Shown here in pieces: positions 17,060 to 26,031 of a stretch of DNA of 64,000 nt. Numbering within the stretch: position 1 is the first letter of the stretch; the number at the start of each line of letters is the position of its first letter. The stretch covers positions 55,531-119,530 of the forward strand of contig NZ_JBNXUM010000022.1 in the NCBI RefSeq assembly GCF_050563545.1, in the 5' to 3' direction. The translations under genes were made by a program, and so were the position numbers. The notes beneath the pieces are model-generated. The model had not been told where the DNA came from. It made no database searches and was given only the letters and a program-made list of their open reading frames with translations. The stretch is from Falsiroseomonas sp050563545. GTDB taxonomy: Bacteria; Pseudomonadota; Alphaproteobacteria; Acetobacterales; Acetobacteraceae.

Positions 17060-17256
17060 TCGAGGTGGAGAAGCCCCGCCTGCTGCTCGGCCTCATCGGC
17101 AGCGGCATCCAGGCCTCGCTGACGCCAGCGATGCACGAGCAGGAAGGCGAGGCGCAGGGGCTGCGCCTGCTCAAACGGAAAGTCGACCTCGACAAGCTCG
17201 GCCTCGACGGCGACGCGCCGGGCGAGCCGCTGACCGCGGCCGAGCGTATGAGCTGA
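17056..17256 (+). pseudogene. truncated shikimate/quinate dehydrogenase, N-terminal fragment
   Basis: Only 66 residues remain. LLLGLIGSGIQASLTPAMHE and EGEAQGLRLLKRKVDLD match the N-terminal substrate-binding domain of AroE-type shikimate dehydrogenases (GLIG...S.TPAMHE). The reading continues to PLTAAERM, where the family normally runs into GFAGLNVTHPFKQ, but here a TGA follows at once. The NAD(P)-binding domain is missing and no homology resumes downstream, so a deletion or rearrangement near 17250 is likely. The start ATG overlaps the aroQ stop (ATGA), showing that it once belonged to this operon. Confidence 0.8.
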
Positions 17257-17578
17257 GACGGGCGCAACATCCCTCTCCTTTCGGCCGTCATGGCCGACGG
17301 CCGATTGGCAGGTTCGCGGAGCGTCAAGTCGGCGCGGCTCGGCTGCGAGCGAACACGATGTTTGCTGGCCCTCCAGCCGGTCGGTAGCTGCCGGGCGAAG
17401 GGGCTACCACCGGTGTCGAGGCCGAAGCGGACGCCCAACGCCCGAGTTCCGCCCAACTCCGCGGTCGCAGGTTCCGCCCGACGGCTACAGCAAAGTCCGA
17501 CCCTAAGCAGACATTCGCTCACGGCCCCTCTGCCTTTGTCGCAGCGCTTGCCCGCCGCGGCAGGGAAAGCGTCCTATC
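17257..17578. other. gene-poor stretch after the truncated dehydrogenase
   Basis: About 320 bp with short open frames only. The text includes GTCCGACCCTAAGCAGACAT and several CGG-rich direct words, which look like dispersed intergenic repeat sequence rather than coding DNA. Its left edge coincides with the truncation point of the shikimate dehydrogenase. No promoter or RNA gene was recognised. Confidence 0.5.
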
Positions 17579-19003
17579 TCAGCCGACCTTGACGATCCCC
17601 GGCGGCTTCCAGGCGCCCTGGCCGATCGGCAGGAGCGACGGCGCCTCGGTCTTTGGCCAGTAGAGCCGCATGACGACGTAGATCGGCCCGTCCGGCGCAG
17701 GCAGCCAGTTCGGGCGGAGATCGGCGCCGGGATCGTCCTTCTGGATGTGGATGGTCACGCCGCCATCGGCGTCGCGCTTCATCCCGTTCAGCATTGGCGT
17801 GTTGATGAGGTAGCGGTCGATCGGGTTCTGCACGAGCAACTGGTTGTCGCCGTGATACATGGTCACCGACCAGAAGGCGTTCACCGGCGGCAGCTGGCCC
17901 GGGCCGAAGGTCAGGGTGTAGCGGCCCTTGCCGCCGTCCAGCGTCTCGCCCGACGCCGTCGTGCGGCTGAAGGGATAGGTCGCCTCCTCCGTGCTGTTGC
18001 CGTAGATGCCGGCCTTGGCGGCGACGGCGCGCAGCATCCAGTCGCCATTGTAGCCTTCCGGGCTGCCAGGGATCGGCGTCACGCGCCAGCCGTTCATCGC
18101 TACGCCTGCGGCGGCGACCGCGGCCTCGACCTTGCGCTCGCCTTCGAAGGCGGCGGCGAGCAGTTCCAGCCGGTCGACGAAGGATTGCGGCATCGGAGTG
18201 CCGCGGCCGTCGATGCCGATGGAGGCGATCTGCGCGCGGATTGCGGCCTCGTTCGGCTGCGGCGCATTGAACTGCAGCGCGAACGCCAGGTAGTCGAAGA
18301 AATGGTGCTTCGCGAGGTCGGCCGTGATACGCGGCCAGCGGATATCGGGCGCGGGCGGGGGCGCGGGCTGGCGAAGGAAGGCGGACAGCGGCTCCACCTT
18401 GTAGCCGCGCTGCACGGCGACGACGCCCGGGATGTCGTCGGGGCCGAAGAGCTGGGTGCGGAAGGCCGCGAGGGTGAACCAGGTGGTGGAGCGGATCACG
18501 CCCTTGATGCCGGGCGGCGTCTGGCCCTGCCAGCCCGGCCCGACCACCATCCAGGATCCTGCGCCCTGGCCCGTGGCGCGGCTGCCGATGTAGCCGACAT
18601 TGTAGGTGTTGGCGTCGCAGATCATGCAGGAGAAGTAGCGGCCGGCCGGCACGTCGGGGACCGAGATCACCACGGGCTCGGCGCGCAGGTCCATCCAGCC
18701 CAGCGAGTAGGGCGTGTCGCTGTTCGGCGTCGGGATCGCGGTGTCGCGCCAAGTGAAGACCTGCGCGTCGTTCCACAGCGTGTTGAACGGCGCCTTGAAC
18801 TGCGAGTTGGAGCGGTCGATCGCGTATTCGTACATCACCGCGTAGTTCATCACGATCGGCAGGCCGAAGACGAAGGCAGCCTCGGCGGCTTCGAAGCTGC
18901 CGACGACGCCGGGGCGGTTGGATTGGGCCAGGGCGGGCCGGGGCAGGCCGAGGCCGGCCAGTCCGGCGAGCGCCGAGGCGTGGATGAGGTCTCGCTTCTT
19001 CAT
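17579..19003 (-). CDS. secreted DUF1254/DUF1214-domain protein
   Basis: A 474-residue protein. The leader MKKRDLIHASALAGLAGLGL ends near ALAQ, indicating export. The N-terminal DUF1254 region includes GLPIVMNYAVMYEY and PNSDTPYSLGWMDL. The C-terminal DUF1214 region includes YTLTFGPGQLPPVNAFWSVT and NPIDRYLINTP. The enzymatic role of this family is not established. ATG 19003 is preceded by GGAAGG at good spacing. The gene stands alone between two gene-poor stretches. Confidence 0.88.
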   Translation of the reverse strand: MKKRDLIHASALAGLAGLGLPRPALAQSNRPGVVGSFEAAEAAFVFGLPIVMNYAVMYEYAIDRSNSQFKAPFNTLWNDAQVFTWRDTAIPTPNSDTPYSLGWMDLRAEPVVISVPDVPAGRYFSCMICDANTYNVGYIGSRATGQGAGSWMVVGPGWQGQTPPGIKGVIRSTTWFTLAAFRTQLFGPDDIPGVVAVQRGYKVEPLSAFLRQPAPPPAPDIRWPRITADLAKHHFFDYLAFALQFNAPQPNEAAIRAQIASIGIDGRGTPMPQSFVDRLELLAAAFEGERKVEAAVAAAGVAMNGWRVTPIPGSPEGYNGDWMLRAVAAKAGIYGNSTEEATYPFSRTTASGETLDGGKGRYTLTFGPGQLPPVNAFWSVTMYHGDNQLLVQNPIDRYLINTPMLNGMKRDADGGVTIHIQKDDPGADLRPNWLPAPDGPIYVVMRLYWPKTEAPSLLPIGQGAWKPPGIVKVG

Positions 19004-19472
19004 AGAGCCTTCCAAGTGACCGATGGCGCGCAGGACCGGGTGGCAAGGCCGCCGTCGAGCCGAAAGCCTCGTGCCCCGTCGCTTTCGCGTCGTAACAATG
19101 CCAGACTAGACGGGCCTGGGGATCGCCATGGCATTAATTCGTAGTCGGAAATGGTCGGATGGATGGGGCGGCGCCCAGCCCGGGCGGGTCGGCATAGAGG
19201 CAGCAGGCGCCACCAACAGCATGGTCCGCCTCGATCGACGATTTCGGCCAGATCGCCGCGACGCACCGCGACGGCATCGTCGAGCACGTCCAGACCGGCG
19301 CCGGCGCGCTGGTCTACCGGGCGACGGGCGCGAATTTCGGGCCGGTCCGTCTGCGCTCGAATGCGACGGAGACCGCCTATCTCGCGAACGGGTATCTCCT
19401 TCCAGGGCGGTGAGCGCTTCCGCGGCAACTCGGCCGACCAGGCGCCTGCCGAAGTTGTCTTGTCGCGGGCCG
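19004..19472. other. intergenic stretch with a possible degraded coding remnant
   Basis: No intact gene is seen. One plus-strand frame (about 19190-19413) reads coherently as ASIDDFGQIAATHRDGIVEH and later ANFGPVRLRSNATETAYLAN, ending PGR-stop, but it begins at an in-frame TAG with no start codon. It is probably the C-terminal remnant of a lost gene. I do not recognise the family. Confidence 0.4.
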
Positions 19473-19892
19473 TTACGGCACAGGCGGACCGAGGGCTAGC
19501 AGATACGCGGCGATGTCGCGCGCATCACGCTGGTCCACCCCGAGGTCGGGCATCGCGGTCCGCGGATCGGCCTCGCGAGGGTGGCTGATCCAGAGGATCA
19601 GCTCGGCAGGTCGGTTGGACAGTCGCCCCGCCACGTAGAAGCGCCGCGCAAGGCCGGCAAGCGGCGGACCGACGCGGCCGCTGGCGCCTGGCACGCCGGA
19701 GATGCGGTGGCATCCGCCACAGCCGTAGCGCTCGATCGCCGCACGCCCGGCCTCCACATCACCGCCCGTATGCTCGGCGGCCAGGATGCGGCGCTCGCTC
19801 CGCAACTGCCATGCCTGCACGCCGACGGCCGCGCCGGCCGCGAGCACGCCAAGGCCGAGGAGGAGCAGCAGCCACTTAACCGAGGCGGGCAT
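19473..19892 (-). CDS. membrane-anchored cytochrome c
   Basis: A 139-residue protein with an N-terminal hydrophobic helix (about residues 6-27) that anchors it on the periplasmic side. A single heme site CGGCH (C58, C61, H62) and a distal Met in RTAMPDL (M114) follow. It is last in the seven-gene caa3-type oxidase operon and its start overlaps the ctaG end by 17 bp. It probably delivers electrons to the oxidase. Confidence 0.9.
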   Translation of the reverse strand: MPASVKWLLLLLGLGVLAAGAAVGVQAWQLRSERRILAAEHTGGDVEAGRAAIERYGCGGCHRISGVPGASGRVGPPLAGLARRFYVAGRLSNRPAELILWISHPREADPRTAMPDLGVDQRDARDIAAYLLALGPPVP

Positions 19893-20760
19893 GCGGCACC
19901 TCCGCGGGCTGGCTCAGCGCGCGGCCGAGCAGCGCGAGCGCCGCTCCGGCATGCAGCAGGCCGCCCGGCACCCACATCAACAGTCCCGCGAGCTGCTGGT
20001 CCTCGGCCGGCGAGAGACCAGAGGGCGTGAGGCCAAGTGCCGCGTAGCCCGCGTACCAGGGACTCTCCGACAGCGCCATCAGCGCGCCCAGCGCGCCCGA
20101 GACGAGGGAGCTTGCGAACAGACAGAGCGCCGCGAGGCTCCGCCCCCCGAGTGACCTGCCGCAGCGGTCCAGTATCGCGACCCAGAAGGCGACCGCGGCG
20201 AGCAGGAAAGACAGATGTTGCGCTGCGTGCCAGGCGGGCAAGCGCAGCGCGCGGTCGAAGATCGGCGGGGCGTGCCACAGCCACAGCACGGCCGCCTGCA
20301 GCATCGTGGCAACAAGCGGCTGCGTCGCGGCGCGGCCAAGCGCGCGCAGGGGCCGGAGCAGCCAGGCCAGACCCTGGCGTCCGGCAGCCGGCACGCCCCA
20401 GGCCAGCACCGCCGTGGGCCGTCCCAGCACGATAAGCGGGGCGGCCACCAGCATCAGCAGCTCGTGCTGCAGCATATGGGCGGAGAAGGAAACGTGGCCG
20501 ACCGACGCCAGCGGCGAGACGAGCGCCAGGACAAGGCACGCCCAGCCCAGCGCGAGCGCGCCGCTCTGCCGCCGCAGCGGCCCCGCGCCGCGACCCGCGC
20601 GCCGCGCCAGCCGGACCGTGCCGCGGCCGAGCAGAATGGCCATTGCCAGCAGGGGCAGGACCGTCCAGGCATCCAGGCTCCAGCTCGACGCGGCATTGCC
20701 GGCGCCATGCGCCTGCGCCCCGCCCGCGACGAGCAGCAGGGCAAGGCTCAGCGGAAGCAT
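19876..20760 (-). CDS. ctaG: cytochrome c oxidase assembly protein, CtaG (caa3_CtaG) family
   Basis: A 294-residue, polytopic membrane protein. A short leader (MLPLSLALLLVAGGAQAHG) precedes about seven helices. The family's histidine-bearing segments are visible: SFSAHMLQHELLM, WLWHAPPIF and AAQHLSFLLAA. Proteins of this family support copper-dependent assembly of caa3 oxidases. The start overlaps the upstream small membrane protein by 13 bp. Confidence 0.88.
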   Translation of the reverse strand: MLPLSLALLLVAGGAQAHGAGNAASSWSLDAWTVLPLLAMAILLGRGTVRLARRAGRGAGPLRRQSGALALGWACLVLALVSPLASVGHVSFSAHMLQHELLMLVAAPLIVLGRPTAVLAWGVPAAGRQGLAWLLRPLRALGRAATQPLVATMLQAAVLWLWHAPPIFDRALRLPAWHAAQHLSFLLAAVAFWVAILDRCGRSLGGRSLAALCLFASSLVSGALGALMALSESPWYAGYAALGLTPSGLSPAEDQQLAGLLMWVPGGLLHAGAALALLGRALSQPAEVPHARLG

Positions 20761-21059
20761 GGCGCCTCGATGACCGTTGCCGCGAGCTGGAAGGCGATCG
20801 CCAGGCCGAAGGCCCCGGCGCAGCCCAGCGCGAGGCCGGCGAGCAGCGCCTGCGTCTCCGCCCCGCCGGTGCGCAGCCCGCGCCACCCGATCCAGGCCGC
20901 GCCGGCGCACAGCAGCAGCGCCGCGGCGCCGATTGCCGGACCGATCGGCGGGCCGCCCCGTTCGCAGGCGATCCGCACCACGAGGCCCAGCCCCTGCTGG
21001 AACAGGAACCAGGCCACCGGCGGCAGCATCGCCGCCGCACCGAGCGCCCGCCCGCTCAT
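20748..21059 (-). CDS. small membrane protein of the oxidase operon (103 aa)
   Basis: Three hydrophobic helices (roughly residues 8-28, 39-58 and 69-94) and no recognised motif. It overlaps coxC by 4 bp and ctaG by 13 bp, so it is co-translated with the oxidase. By position it could be a subunit IV analogue or an assembly factor. This is inference. Confidence 0.7.
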   Translation of the reverse strand: MSGRALGAAAMLPPVAWFLFQQGLGLVVRIACERGGPPIGPAIGAAALLLCAGAAWIGWRGLRTGGAETQALLAGLALGCAGAFGLAIAFQLAATVIEAPCFR

Positions 21060-21691
21060 GACGGCCCCCAGAGCCGCGGCAGCCAGTAGACCAGGCCGTA
21101 GAGCGGCAGCCAGCTCAGCACGACGAAGTCCCAGTAGGCGCAGTTGTCCACGGCGCCGCTGTACTGCTTCTCCTCGATCCGTCGCATGAAGAGCCAGCCG
21201 GCCTGCACGGCGGTGTCGGCGACATCGGTCACGATGTGCGTGGTGTGCAGCACCATCAGCAGCCAGACGGTCGAGCCGTAGGCGTTGTCGCTCCAGTGCA
21301 CGTTCAGGTGCAGGAACTCGAGGGCGCGGATGCCGAGAAGCACGACGCCCAGCAGGGTCATCAGCACCATGCCCCGGCGCATCGCAGGCAGGTCTTGCGC
21401 CTGGGCGCGCCGGGCGAGCCAGCGGTTCGGCCACTCCGTGGCGACGAGGCCCAGCGTGAACAGCGCGCCGTAGAGATGGTCGGGCGGCGCGGTGCCTTCG
21501 GGCGGCCAGCCTGTGCCGAGGGTCGCGAGATACAGCACGCAGACCGCGGCGAGGGCGAAGCCCATGCCTTCGATCAGCATGAAGCCGACCAGGCCCCAGC
21601 TGTTGGTGTTGCGAATCCCAATGATGTCGTCCGGCAGGCCGGAGAGATCGCCGACGACGACAGGAGCCTCTGCCTGCCCAGGCACCGTCAT
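21056..21691 (-). CDS. coxC: cytochrome c oxidase subunit III
   Basis: A 211-residue membrane subunit with helices matching CoxC: GLVGFMLIEGMGFALA, a long TLGLVATEWPNRWLARR loop segment, and STVWLLMVLHTTHIVTDVAD, where family members carry the conserved H and D/E residues. ATG 21691 overlaps the coxA end (ATGA). It stabilises the CoxA/CoxB core. Confidence 0.88.
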   Translation of the reverse strand: MTVPGQAEAPVVVGDLSGLPDDIIGIRNTNSWGLVGFMLIEGMGFALAAVCVLYLATLGTGWPPEGTAPPDHLYGALFTLGLVATEWPNRWLARRAQAQDLPAMRRGMVLMTLLGVVLLGIRALEFLHLNVHWSDNAYGSTVWLLMVLHTTHIVTDVADTAVQAGWLFMRRIEEKQYSGAVDNCAYWDFVVLSWLPLYGLVYWLPRLWGPS

Positions 21692-23661
21692 GTCTCGGCC
21701 CTCGATTCCTCGTGCCGCGCGCGCGGCCAGAACCAGCCAATCAGCGTCGCCGCGACGGGGACGCTGCCCCACACCACGGCCCAGGGCGTGAAGATGCTGC
21801 CGACGAAGAACGCGGACGTCGCCAGCGCCGCCAGCAGCGGCCAGATCGACGGGCCGGGGCTGAATTGGCGGTACTCCGGCGCCGCCTCTCCGACCGAGGT
21901 GACGAGCACCTCTCGGTCGGTCAGCGACAGCCCCGTCATCACCCGCCGCGGCCGCGGCTCCCAGCAGGGAACGAGGCTGCCGACCACCGGCGTCGCGGCG
22001 AAATTGTACGGCGGCGGCGGCGAGGCGCAGCCCCATTCCAGGGTGGAGCCACCCCAGGGATCGTCGCCCGCCGGCCGGCCGAGCCGCAGGCTGAGCAGCG
22101 CGTTCGCCACCATCACCGCGGCGCCGAGCGAAGCGATGAGAGTGCCAGCGGAGACCACCAGGTTCAGCGTCCCCCAGCCCATCGCGGTGGGGTAGGTGTA
22201 GATGCGGCGCGGCATGCCCATCAGGCCGAGCAGGTGCATCGGGAAGAAGCCGATGTTGAAGCCGGCGAAGACCAGCCAGAACGCGATCTTGCCCCAGCGT
22301 TCCGACATCAGCCGGCCGGTCGCCTTCGGATACCAGTAGGCCAGCGCACCGAAGAGCGGGAACAGCGCGCCGCCGACCAGGACGTAGTGCAGGTGCCCGA
22401 CGATGAAATATGTATCCGTGAGTTGGAGGTCGAGCGGGGCGGAGGCGGTCATGACGCCCGACAGGCCGCCGATGACGAAAGTGGCGATGAAGCCGACGAC
22501 CCAGAGCAGCGGCGTGGCGAAGCGCGGGCGGCCATCGGCGATCGTGGCGATCCAGCAGAAGATCTGCATCCCGACCGGCAGCGCGATCGCCATGCTCGCC
22601 GCGGTGTAGAAGCTCGCGCCGAGGCGCGGCAGGCCGACGGCGAACATGTGGTGCACCCACAGCCCGAAGGCGAGCAGCCCCACCGAGACGATGGCCAGCA
22701 CCTGCACCGTATGGCCGAACAGGACGCGGCGCGAGAAGGTCTCCACGATCGCGGAGACGAAGCCGACGGCCGGGAGGAAGATGATGTAGACCTCGGGGTG
22801 GCCGAAGAACCAGAACATGTGCTGGAACAGCAGCACGTCGCCGCCGGCCTGCGGACTGAAGAACTGCGTCGCGACCAGCCGGTCGGCGATCAGCAGGCTC
22901 GTCGCCAGCATCACCGCCGGCAGCGCCAGCACCGTCATCACCGAGGTGACGAGCATCGCCCAGAGGAACACCGGCATGCGCGCCAGCGTCATGCCCGGCG
23001 GGCGCATCTTCAGGATGGTCACCGCGATATTGACCGAAGCTGCGAGCGCGGCGACCTCGGTGAAGGTGATCATCTGCGCCCAGACATCGGCGCGGTGGCC
23101 GGGCGCATAGGTCGGGCCAGAAAGCGGCGGATATTCGAACCAACCGAGGTCGGGTGTCACGCCGAGCGCATGCGGCACCCAGAGCATCAGCACGCCGCCG
23201 AGGTAGAGCCAGTAGCTGTAGGCCGCGAGGCGCGGATAGGCGAGGTTGCGCTGGCCGAGCATCAGCGGCACGAGCCAGATCGCCATCGCCTCCATCACCG
23301 GCACGGAGACCAGGAACAGCATGGTCGAGCCGTGCAGCGTGAAGGCCTCGTTGTAGCCCTGCGGCCCGAGGCGCTGCATCTCCGGCTGTGAGAGCTGGAT
23401 GCGCATGTCGAGCGCGAGGATGCCGGAGACGACCAGCAGTGCGAGGGTGGTGACGAGGTAGCGAGCTGCGATGCGCTTGTGGTCGACGGTGGCAAGGAAG
23501 CCGATCAGGCCGGGCTTGTCGCCCCATGTCGCGGCCAGGCGCGCGGCGTCGTCGGACGGGACGGGCAGCACCGGCTCGACCGGCGCGCGGCGCGGCCGGT
23601 CGGCCAACGCCACCATCCAGGTAAGGCCGGCCATGGCGAGAAGGCGCGCTAGCGCAGCCAT
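21688..23661 (-). CDS. coxA: heme-copper oxidase subunit I with unusual proton-channel residues
   Basis: A 657-residue catalytic subunit that reduces O2 at a heme-CuB centre. Heme and copper ligands are all present: H110 (FTLHGSTM), HPEVY (H288, E290, Y292), H337/H338, and H423/H425 (VGHLHYV). The usual D-channel entry Asp in DxAFPRMNN is Asn here (RNLAYPRLAAYSYW, N139), with the two channel Asn replaced by Ala (A146, A147). The K-channel Lys of the PTGxKxF motif is Gln (LPVGMQIFCW, Q366). This is therefore a divergent A-family enzyme. It overlaps its neighbours on both sides. Confidence 0.92.
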   Translation of the reverse strand: MAALARLLAMAGLTWMVALADRPRRAPVEPVLPVPSDDAARLAATWGDKPGLIGFLATVDHKRIAARYLVTTLALLVVSGILALDMRIQLSQPEMQRLGPQGYNEAFTLHGSTMLFLVSVPVMEAMAIWLVPLMLGQRNLAYPRLAAYSYWLYLGGVLMLWVPHALGVTPDLGWFEYPPLSGPTYAPGHRADVWAQMITFTEVAALAASVNIAVTILKMRPPGMTLARMPVFLWAMLVTSVMTVLALPAVMLATSLLIADRLVATQFFSPQAGGDVLLFQHMFWFFGHPEVYIIFLPAVGFVSAIVETFSRRVLFGHTVQVLAIVSVGLLAFGLWVHHMFAVGLPRLGASFYTAASMAIALPVGMQIFCWIATIADGRPRFATPLLWVVGFIATFVIGGLSGVMTASAPLDLQLTDTYFIVGHLHYVLVGGALFPLFGALAYWYPKATGRLMSERWGKIAFWLVFAGFNIGFFPMHLLGLMGMPRRIYTYPTAMGWGTLNLVVSAGTLIASLGAAVMVANALLSLRLGRPAGDDPWGGSTLEWGCASPPPPYNFAATPVVGSLVPCWEPRPRRVMTGLSLTDREVLVTSVGEAAPEYRQFSPGPSIWPLLAALATSAFFVGSIFTPWAVVWGSVPVAATLIGWFWPRARHEESRAET

Positions 23662-24635
23662 TCCAGATACCTCGCCAGCGCATCCGCATCGTCCGGCGCG
23701 AGTTCCATCGCCGGCATCAGCGTCCCCGGCTTCAGCGCGTCGGGATCGACGATCCAGCCCTGCAGATTGCCACGGTTGTTGGGCAGCGTGCCGGCGGCGA
23801 TGCTGCGTCGCCCGCCGACATGCGTCAGGTCGGGACCGGCCTGCCCGCGCGCCGCCGTACCGCGCACGGTGTGGCAGGCCGCGCAGGGGCCGTCCTCCAG
23901 CAGGGTCCGTCCGTGCGCCAGCACGGCATCGCCCGGCTCCGCCGCCGGCGCGGCCTGTGCGGCAAGCCAGGCCGCGAAATCCCGCGGTGGCGATACCCGC
24001 ACATCCAGCGCCATCAACGCATGCTGCAGGCCGCAGAACTCCGCGCATTGGCCGCGATACTCGCCTTCCCGCTCCGCCGTGAGGTCGAGGAGGTTCCGCC
24101 GGCCGGGGATGACGTCGAGCTTGCCGCTGAGATTGGGGATCCAGAAGCTGTGGATGACGTCGCCGGCGATCAGTTCCAGCCGGGCCGCGCGGCCGACCGG
24201 CAGGTGCAGCTCGTTCGCTGTCTCGATCCAGTCTCCCGACGCGGGATCGCGGTAGGCGACGCGCCACCACCATTGGTGCGCCGTGACGCGGATCTCGAGC
24301 GCGTCGCGGCCGCGCGCGGCAGCCAGCGCACGGTCCACCGCGAAGCTTGCGGTGGCGAGCACCGACAGCCCGGCGACGACCAGCACCGTCCAGATCGCCA
24401 ACCCCGCACGCAGCCGGCCCTCGCCGCCGGCCGACGCCGCGGCCTTTCGCGAACGCCGGATCGCCCAGGCCAGGAAGGCAAGCGTCAGGAGATACACCCC
24501 GCCGCACACCCACAGCATCAGGCCGAACAGGCCGTGCAGCAGCGATGCCCCTTCGCCGGCGGGATCCAGGGCGGATTGTGGCCCGCCGCAGGCCGCGAGA
24601 AAGCCTGCGACCAGCAGCACGGGCCAACGCCTCAC
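23649..24635 (-). CDS. coxB: cytochrome c oxidase subunit II with fused cytochrome c (caa3 type)
   Basis: A 328-residue lipoprotein subunit. The lipobox LAAC places the acylated Cys at residue 16, and two transmembrane helices (about 33-58 and 78-100) follow. The cupredoxin domain carries CuA ligands H162 and GQCAEFCGLQHALM (C197, E199, C201, H205, M208). The C-terminal cytochrome c domain has CAACH (C251, C254, H255) and a later TLMPAM. GTG 24635 overlaps the upstream cytochrome stop (GTGA). The fused heme domain defines this as a caa3-type enzyme. Confidence 0.93.
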   Translation of the reverse strand: MRRWPVLLVAGFLAACGGPQSALDPAGEGASLLHGLFGLMLWVCGGVYLLTLAFLAWAIRRSRKAAASAGGEGRLRAGLAIWTVLVVAGLSVLATASFAVDRALAAARGRDALEIRVTAHQWWWRVAYRDPASGDWIETANELHLPVGRAARLELIAGDVIHSFWIPNLSGKLDVIPGRRNLLDLTAEREGEYRGQCAEFCGLQHALMALDVRVSPPRDFAAWLAAQAAPAAEPGDAVLAHGRTLLEDGPCAACHTVRGTAARGQAGPDLTHVGGRRSIAAGTLPNNRGNLQGWIVDPDALKPGTLMPAMELAPDDADALARYLEWLR

Positions 24636-25090
24636 GACCCGCCCCCCCTGCTTTCAGGCTGCTGGTCCAGGCTCTGGCGCCGGCGCATCTGCGGCGTCTG
24701 CTTCTCGAGGTCGCGCACATAGGCGGTGACCTGCCAGAGCGTCTGCATCGGCATGCGGGCGGCGTAGGCCGGCATGCCCGGCCTTCCATCCGCGATGGAG
24801 ACGAAGACGGCGTCGAAGTCGCCACCATGGCGCCAATCGCCATCCGCGAGATCGAGCGCCGCGCCGCCGGATTCCTGGTGGCAGCGGTCGCAACCGTACC
24901 ACGCGAAGTATCGGCCACCGCGCGCCACCTGGAAGCGGTTGTCCTGGAAATACGGGATGCGCGCATCCTCCGCGCTGCGCGGGGGCGTGCGGACGGGTTC
25001 GCGATCGACAGCGCGATCCTCGCTGCCGCATCCCGTCAGCCACGCGGCAAGGAGCAGCATCGACGCCCTGATGTGCCGCCCTGCAACCAC
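24632..25090 (-). CDS. lipoprotein cytochrome c
   Basis: A 152-residue protein and first gene of the oxidase operon. From GTG 25090 the N-terminus has a basic region, a short hydrophobic stretch and the lipobox LTGC; an ATG at 25060 would remove the basic part. The heme site is YGCDRCHQE, and distal-Met candidates lie in RPGMPAYAARMP. It is probably a membrane-tethered electron donor for the caa3 oxidase. The C-terminus is hydrophilic and Gln/Arg-rich. Confidence 0.85.
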   Translation of the reverse strand: MVAGRHIRASMLLLAAWLTGCGSEDRAVDREPVRTPPRSAEDARIPYFQDNRFQVARGGRYFAWYGCDRCHQESGGAALDLADGDWRHGGDFDAVFVSIADGRPGMPAYAARMPMQTLWQVTAYVRDLEKQTPQMRRRQSLDQQPESRGGGS

Positions 25091-25184
25091 GCCATCCTCG
25101 CCGTCTCGATTGCTTGCTTGCAGCTCAGAACGTCGCGTGTCCGGTCAGGTTCGGCCTCTGCGGCCGCGCCTGTTTCGCGCCGGT

Positions 25185-26030
25185 TCAACCCAGGCCGATC
25201 GCATCACCGTCCAACGGAAGCGCGGTGCAGTCCGTAGGCATGGCGATGCGCGCGGCGCCTGCGAAGATCTCGAACCCGTCCGCCCGCACCACCGCGATGA
25301 GCGTGACGCCGGCCGCCTCCGCCGTGCGCACGGCCAGCGCGGTCGGCGCGGAAACCGCGGCGATCGCCGCCGCGCCGAGCCTCGCCGCCTTCTGCACCAT
25401 CTCCACCGACACGCGGCTGGACAGCACGACGATGCCGCCCGCCGCGCTGCGCCCCGCCTGCGCCAGCGCGCCGGCGAGCTTGTCCAGCGCGTTGTGACGG
25501 CCGACATCCTCCCGCAGCGCGACGCAACCCTCGCCCGGCAGCCAGAGCGCCGCGGCATGCGCGGCTCGCGTCGCCAAGCCCAGCGCCTGGCGTGACGCCA
25601 TCGCGTCCAGCGCGGCGGCGATGTCGGCCGGCGTGAAGTTGCCGCCGGGCGGCACGGGCGGCGGCGGGCGGACCGCCGCCTCCAGGCTCTCCACTCCGCA
25701 GAGGCCGCAGCCGGTCGGCCCGGCCAGGGCGCGTCGCCGCCCCTCCAGGTCGCGGCAGCGGTCGGGCGTCAGCCAGAGGCGCGCCACCAGCCCGTCCGGC
25801 CGGGGGATCACCTGGACTTCCTCGATCTCGTCCAGGCTTCGCACGAGGCCCTCGGTCAGGGTGAAGCCGACCGCGAGATCCTCGACATCGGCCGGCGTCG
25901 CCATCAGCACTGCATGGGTGTGGCCGGCATAGTCGATGGCAACGGGCGCTTCCTCGGCGGCCAGGCGCGCGCCGGGGATCATCACGGCGCCGCGCACCAC
26001 CAGGCTCGGCAGCCGGCAGGCCGCGTCCAT
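25185..26030 (-). CDS. fdhD: formate dehydrogenase accessory sulfurtransferase FdhD
   Basis: A 281-residue protein that transfers sulfur to the molybdenum-bis-MGD cofactor of formate dehydrogenases. The conserved cysteine loop is TGCGLCG, and the downstream REDVGRHNALDKL and SSRVSVEMVQKAARLG blocks are typical of FdhD. It begins 1 bp after the stop of the molybdopterin oxidoreductase gene, its probable client. The oxidase operon starts about 95 bp further on and looks separate. Confidence 0.95.
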   Translation of the reverse strand: MDAACRLPSLVVRGAVMIPGARLAAEEAPVAIDYAGHTHAVLMATPADVEDLAVGFTLTEGLVRSLDEIEEVQVIPRPDGLVARLWLTPDRCRDLEGRRRALAGPTGCGLCGVESLEAAVRPPPPVPPGGNFTPADIAAALDAMASRQALGLATRAAHAAALWLPGEGCVALREDVGRHNALDKLAGALAQAGRSAAGGIVVLSSRVSVEMVQKAARLGAAAIAAVSAPTALAVRTAEAAGVTLIAVVRADGFEIFAGAARIAMPTDCTALPLDGDAIGLG

Positions 26031-26031
26031 C

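Noticed and set aside
21712..23391. A 559-residue open frame on the plus strand across the oxidase subunit I gene
   Set aside because: It is antisense to a clearly conserved coxA gene and has shadow composition (His, Arg, Asp, Gly, Ala rich); high GC keeps opposite frames open.
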